A DNA stretch of 41,963 nucleotides from Ornithinicoccus halotolerans (GTDB lineage Bacteria > Actinomycetota > Actinomycetes > Actinomycetales > Dermatophilaceae): contig NZ_WIQI01000016.1 in NCBI RefSeq assembly GCF_009602535.1, positions 1 to 41,963 of the forward strand, given 5' to 3'. The notes under the pieces were generated by a model, which worked only from the letters and a program-made list of their open reading frames with translations, was not told the DNA's origin and searched no databases. Of the stretch, positions 38,574-41,963 are shown one piece after another. Positions within the stretch are counted from its first letter, which is position 1. Every line of letters starts with the position of its first letter. The translations under genes and the position numbers were made by a program.

Positions 38574-39694
38574 CGGAGCGGGCGATGATCCCGGCGGCCA
38601 AGCCGGTGATCGGCGAGGAGGAGCGGGCCGCGGTGGACGCGGTGCTGGCCTCGGGGATGGTGGCGCAGGGACCGCAGGTGGCGGCGTTCGAGGAGGAGTT
38701 CTCGGCGGCGCTAGTGGCGGGCCGGGAGTGCGTGGCCGTGAACTCGGGGACCTCGGGGCTGCACCTGGGGCTGATCGCGGCCGGGATCGGCCCGGGGGAC
38801 GAGGTGGTGGTGCCCTCGTTCACGTTCGCGGCGACCGCGAACGCGGTGGCGCTGACGGGGGCGCGGCCGGTGTTCGCCGACATCGAGGAGGACACCTTCT
38901 GCCTGGATCCGGCGTCGGTGGCGCAGGTGGTCGGTGATGCCACGGCGGCGGTGATGCCGGTGCACCTGTACGGCCACCCGGCGGAGATGACGGGGCTGGC
39001 GCGGCTGGCCGAGGAGCACGGGCTGCAGCTGTTCGAGGACGCCGCGCAGGCGCACGGGGCCAGCTACGGGGACCGGCCGGTGGGCTCGTTCGGGTCGTTC
39101 GCGATGTTCAGCCTGTACCCGACGAAGAACATGACCTCCGGTGAGGGCGGGATGGTGGCCTGCGCCGACGGCGAGCTGGCGCGGGGCGTGCGGTTGCTGC
39201 GCAACCAGGGGATGGAGGCCCAGTACGCCAACGAGGTGGTCGGGCTGAACAACCGGATGACCGACATCCACGCCGCGATCGGGCGGGTGCAGCTGGCCAA
39301 GCTGGCGGGCTGGACGGCGCAGCGGCAGGCCAACGCGGCCTGGCTGGACGAGCACCTGGCCGGGGTGGCCGGCGTGGTGACCCCGCCGGTGCGGGCGGGG
39401 TGCGAGCACGTATACCACCAGTACACGGTGCGGGTCTCGGGGGCGAGCGCGGCCGAGCGGGACCGGCTGGTGGCCGCGCTGCGGGAGGAGCACAAGGTCG
39501 GCTGCGGGGTGTACTACCCGACGCCGTGCCACGAGCTGGTGTCGCTGGCACGGTTCGCCCCGGCGGGGGAGCTGCCGGTGACGGCGCGGGCGGCCGCGGA
39601 GGTGGTCTCGCTGCCGGTGCACCCCTCGCTGAGCGAGGCGGACCTGGAGCGGGTGGCGGCCGGGGTGGCCGCGGTGATGGGGGCGGGCGCGTGA
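38570..39694 (+). CDS. DegT/DnrJ/EryC1/StrS-family PLP sugar aminotransferase (WbpE-like)
   Basis: 374 residues. PLP Lys186 lies in SLYPTKNMTSGEGG and the cofactor Asp157 in LFEDAAQAHGA; NSGTSGLHLGL (58-68) forms the phosphate-binding loop, and NNRMTDIHAAIGRVQL and VYYPTPCHE are family-typical. These enzymes transfer an amino group from glutamate to a keto-sugar nucleotide. Together with the acetyltransferase upstream and dehydrogenase downstream it fits the WbpE step (3-keto to 3-amino). It overlaps both neighbours, so translation is coupled. Confidence 0.92.
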   Translation: MTERAMIPAAKPVIGEEERAAVDAVLASGMVAQGPQVAAFEEEFSAALVAGRECVAVNSGTSGLHLGLIAAGIGPGDEVVVPSFTFAATANAVALTGARPVFADIEEDTFCLDPASVAQVVGDATAAVMPVHLYGHPAEMTGLARLAEEHGLQLFEDAAQAHGASYGDRPVGSFGSFAMFSLYPTKNMTSGEGGMVACADGELARGVRLLRNQGMEAQYANEVVGLNNRMTDIHAAIGRVQLAKLAGWTAQRQANAAWLDEHLAGVAGVVTPPVRAGCEHVYHQYTVRVSGASAAERDRLVAALREEHKVGCGVYYPTPCHELVSLARFAPAGELPVTARAAAEVVSLPVHPSLSEADLERVAAGVAAVMGAGA

Positions 39695-40743
39695 TGGCCG
39701 GCCAGCAGGAGCAGCGGGGTCCGGTGCGGGCGCGGGCGGGGCAGGTGCTGCCGGAGGGCCGGCCGGTGCGGATGGGTCTGATCGGGCTGGGGTCGATGGG
39801 GCGTCACCACGCGCGGGTGATCCGTGAGGTGGAGGGGATGGAGCTGGTGGCGGTGGCCGACCAGTACGGGGACCGGCACGGCGTGGCCGAGGGGCTGGAG
39901 GTGCTGCCGGATGTGCAGGCGCTGATCGCGGCGGGCATCGACGCGGCGATGGTGGCGGTGCCGACCTACCTGCACGAGGAGGTGGCGCTGGCGTTGGCCG
40001 AGGCGGGGGTGCACGCGATGGTGGAGAAGCCGATCGCGGCCACGGCCGAGTCCGGGCGGCGGGTGGCGGCGGCGTTCGGGGACGCCGGGCTGGTGGGGTG
40101 CGTGGGGTATGTGGAGCGGTGCAACCCGGCGCTGCTGGAGATGCGGCGCCGGATCGAGGCCGGGGAGCTGGGGGAGGTGTACCAGATCACCACCGAGCGG
40201 CAGGGCCCCTACCCGGCGCGGATCGCCGACGTGGGCGTGGTCAAGGACCTGGCCACCCACGATGTGGACCTGGCCTCCTGGATCGCGCAGTCGCCGTACG
40301 CGCAGGTGTCGGCGCAGGTCACCCACCGCTCGGGCCGTGAGCACGAGGACATGGTGGTCGCGGTCGGGCGGCTGGAGCGCGGGATCATCGTCAACCACGT
40401 GGTGAACTGGCTGTCACCGATGAAGCGCCGCCAGACGGTGGCGACGGGGGAGAAGGGTGCCTTCATCGCCGACACCCTCTCCGGTGACCTGACCTTCATC
40501 GCCAACGGTGACGTGGCCAGCGACTGGACCGGGGTGGCGGTGTTCCGTGGTGTCTCCGAGGGCGACTCCATCCGGTACGCCATCGCCAAGCGCGAGCCGC
40601 TGCGGGTGGAGCAGGAGAACTTCCGCGACCGGCTCTGGGGCCGGCCCTCGGAGGCAGTGTCCATGGCCGAGGGCGTGCACGCCCTCACCGTCGTCGAGGC
40701 CCTCCTGGAGTCCGCCGCGCACGGGCGCACCCTCGCCCTGTGA
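39694..40743 (+). CDS. Gfo/Idh/MocA-family sugar-nucleotide dehydrogenase (WbpB-like)
   Basis: 349 residues. Rossmann motif RMGLIGLGSMGRHHARV (about 26-42), VAVPTYLHEEVALALAEAG, catalytic-Lys motif MVEKPIAAT and C-terminal KDLATHDVDLASWIA (catalytic His region). In the WbpB role it would oxidise UDP-GlcNAcA at C3 to the keto form used by the aminotransferase; that is inferred from the neighbours. The ATG overlaps the aminotransferase stop (TGATG); an in-frame GTG one codon earlier is possible. The first 25 residues before the Rossmann strand are Gln/Arg/Gly-rich and longer than usual. Confidence 0.88.
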   Translation: MAGQQEQRGPVRARAGQVLPEGRPVRMGLIGLGSMGRHHARVIREVEGMELVAVADQYGDRHGVAEGLEVLPDVQALIAAGIDAAMVAVPTYLHEEVALALAEAGVHAMVEKPIAATAESGRRVAAAFGDAGLVGCVGYVERCNPALLEMRRRIEAGELGEVYQITTERQGPYPARIADVGVVKDLATHDVDLASWIAQSPYAQVSAQVTHRSGREHEDMVVAVGRLERGIIVNHVVNWLSPMKRRQTVATGEKGAFIADTLSGDLTFIANGDVASDWTGVAVFRGVSEGDSIRYAIAKREPLRVEQENFRDRLWGRPSEAVSMAEGVHALTVVEALLESAAHGRTLAL

Positions 40744-41963
40744 CGCGGGTCCTGCTCGTCTCGCGGGTGTTCGCGCCCGAGAGTGCCGCCGCGGCGTTCC
40801 GGCTGCGGGCGCTGGTCGACGCGCTGGCCGAGGCGGGCGCCGAGGTGGAGGTGCTCACCGCGCAGGCACCGCCGGCCCTGCGCGGCACCCCGCAGGAGCG
40901 AGAGGCGGACCGGGGCGCGCGGGTGCGGCGCTGGCCGGTGCTGCGGGACGCCAGCGGCTACGTGCGCGGCTACCTGCCCTACCTCAGCTTCGACGTACCG
41001 CTGCCGCTGCGGCTGCTGGTCGCCCGGCGCCCCGACGTGGCGGTCGTGGAGCCCCCGCCCACCACCGGTGCCGTGCTGCGGACCGTGCTCGCGCTGCGGG
41101 CGCTGGCAGGGCGGCGGGTGCGCTACGTGTACTACGCCGCCGACGTGTGGTCCGACGCGACCGCCGCCATGGCGGAGGCGCCGGCACCGGTCGTGGCGAT
41201 CCTGCGGGGGCTGGAGCGCTACGCCCTGCGCGGGGCGGCCAGCGTGGTCGCCGTGTCACCGGGCGTGGCCGACCGGGTGGCTGACCTCATCGGCGAGAAC
41301 AGGCATACTCCTGGGGTCTGCGTGGTCCCCAACGGCGTGGACACGCAGACGTTCACCCCGGAGCCGGCCCGCCCGGCCGAGGGCGAGCAGGCCGGGGCCG
41401 CGGACCTCCCGCCGGGCCCGTTCCTGGTCTACGCGGGCACCGCCTCGGAGTGGCAGGGCGCGGAGGTCTTCGCCCAGGCGATGGCCCGGGTCCTGGAGCA
41501 GGTGCCGGACGCCCGGCTGGTCTACCTGGGGCAGGGCAGCTCCTGGCCGGCGCTGCAACGCCTCGGTGAGCAGCTCCCGCCGGGAGCGGTTGAGCTGCGC
41601 CCGCTCGCGCCGGCGCGGGTGGCCGCTCGCTGGCAGCGCGCGGCCCGGGCCGCCCTGGTCAGCGTCCGCCCCGGCGCCGGCTACGACTTCGCCTACCCCA
41701 CCAAGGTGCTGGCCGCGCTCAGCTGCGGCACCCCGGTCGTGTATGCGGGACCGGGACCGGCCGCGCAGGACATCCGCGAGCACGACCTCGGCGAGGCCGT
41801 CGAGCACTCCGTCGAGGCGGTCGCGGCGGCCATGGTCCGCGCGCTCCGGGCCGAGCCGTCGGAGGGGGAACGGCAGCGGCGGGCGGAGTGGGTCCGGCGC
41901 CACCGGTCGCTGGCGGCGGCGGGCCGCCGGGCGGCACGGGTCGTGCTGGACGCCGCTCGGTGA
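40740..41963 (+). CDS. Family 4 glycosyltransferase (GT-B fold)
   Basis: 407 residues, complete: its stop is the last codon of the window. N-terminal acceptor domain starts RVLLVSRVFAPESAAAAFRLRALVDALAEAG; C-terminal donor domain has VPNGVDTQTFTP, FLVYAGTASEWQGAEVFAQAM and FAYPTKVLAALSCGTPVVYAG, the nucleotide-sugar-binding EX7E region in degenerate form. It would add a sugar to a lipid-linked or peptide acceptor in surface-polymer synthesis. The GTG overlaps the dehydrogenase stop (GTGA), so it belongs to the same operon, and its donor may be the diacetamido sugar made by the three genes before it. Confidence 0.92.
   Translation: MTRVLLVSRVFAPESAAAAFRLRALVDALAEAGAEVEVLTAQAPPALRGTPQEREADRGARVRRWPVLRDASGYVRGYLPYLSFDVPLPLRLLVARRPDVAVVEPPPTTGAVLRTVLALRALAGRRVRYVYYAADVWSDATAAMAEAPAPVVAILRGLERYALRGAASVVAVSPGVADRVADLIGENRHTPGVCVVPNGVDTQTFTPEPARPAEGEQAGAADLPPGPFLVYAGTASEWQGAEVFAQAMARVLEQVPDARLVYLGQGSSWPALQRLGEQLPPGAVELRPLAPARVAARWQRAARAALVSVRPGAGYDFAYPTKVLAALSCGTPVVYAGPGPAAQDIREHDLGEAVEHSVEAVAAAMVRALRAEPSEGERQRRAEWVRRHRSLAAAGRRAARVVLDAAR

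Noticed and set aside
1-41963. Mobile element, prophage or CRISPR
   Set aside because: No transposase, integrase, terminal inverted repeats with target duplications, phage structural genes or regularly spaced repeats were seen; base composition is even across the window.

Overview
This is a very GC-rich window with densely packed genes and strong G/C bias at third codon positions. The gene content is actinobacterial: SepH, DUF4193, DUF3710, DUF3159, paired CeoB/CeoC RCK proteins, a coproporphyrin-type ferrochelatase with a Cys-rich tail, HelR, an ECF41 sigma factor and an IdeR box. From memory, the left half follows the Mycobacterium tuberculosis Rv2682c-Rv2701c neighbourhood (dxs1, TRAM methyltransferase, APC permease, ceoB, ceoC, DUF3159, OB-fold protein, DUF3710, dut, DUF4193, suhB). 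The organism is therefore a member of the Actinomycetota. I cannot fix the genus from sequence alone; a Geodermatophilales-like or related soil lineage is only a guess.

Layout. 1-622 (-) is the N-terminal part of sepH. 735-3502 (+) holds a UPF0126/TRIC membrane protein, ferrochelatase hemH and a SuhB-like phosphatase in a tight run. 3709-6509 (+) holds DUF4193 and then the overlapping set dut, DUF3710, OB-fold, DUF3159. 6525-7947 (-) is ceoC/ceoB, divergent from 8050-11365 (+), a KimA-type potassium permease and a TRAM-domain RNA methyltransferase; together these look like a potassium-homeostasis locus. 11540-14380 is aconitase behind a perfect MarR-type palindrome, followed by a DHA2-type MFS exporter and an unrecognised lipoprotein predicted to be a beta/alpha barrel.

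17123-21890 (-) is a complete ferric-siderophore import set (siderophore-interacting reductase, binding lipoprotein, two permeases, ATPase) behind a clear IdeR/DmdR1-type iron box. A small unknown protein and dxs follow (+). Next comes a convergent acyltransferase-3/SGNH protein and a Gfo/Idh/MocA oxidoreductase, which is divergent from helR. helR is preceded by a close match to the rifamycin-associated element (RAE), so this reads as an inducible RNA-polymerase-rescue (rifamycin resistance) gene.

30149-33283 is a regulatory patch. It holds an ArsR-SRPBCC-SnoaL set with a palindromic operator over a leaderless start, a PspC miniprotein, a frameshifted DoxX-like gene, and a divergent ECF41 sigma factor. 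Both divergent genes have ECF41-type promoters (TGTCAC[A/G]-N16-CGTC), so the sigma factor probably drives itself and the broken DoxX-like gene. A methyltransferase, a CoA-binding protein, O-acetylhomoserine sulfhydrylase and a second IMPase-family phosphatase follow. The right end (36836-41963) is a surface-polysaccharide region: DUF2304 protein and GT2 (-), then WbpD-like acetyltransferase, WbpE-like aminotransferase, WbpB-like dehydrogenase and a GT4 glycosyltransferase (+), all overlapping. This suggests synthesis of a diacetamido-uronic-acid type nucleotide sugar.

A recurring theme is leaderless expression: ten genes have a TANNNT-like hexamer 6-9 nt before the ATG/GTG and no convincing ribosome-binding site. 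I saw no tRNA, rRNA, CRISPR array, insertion sequence or prophage. No gene-free stretch exceeds about 210 bases.
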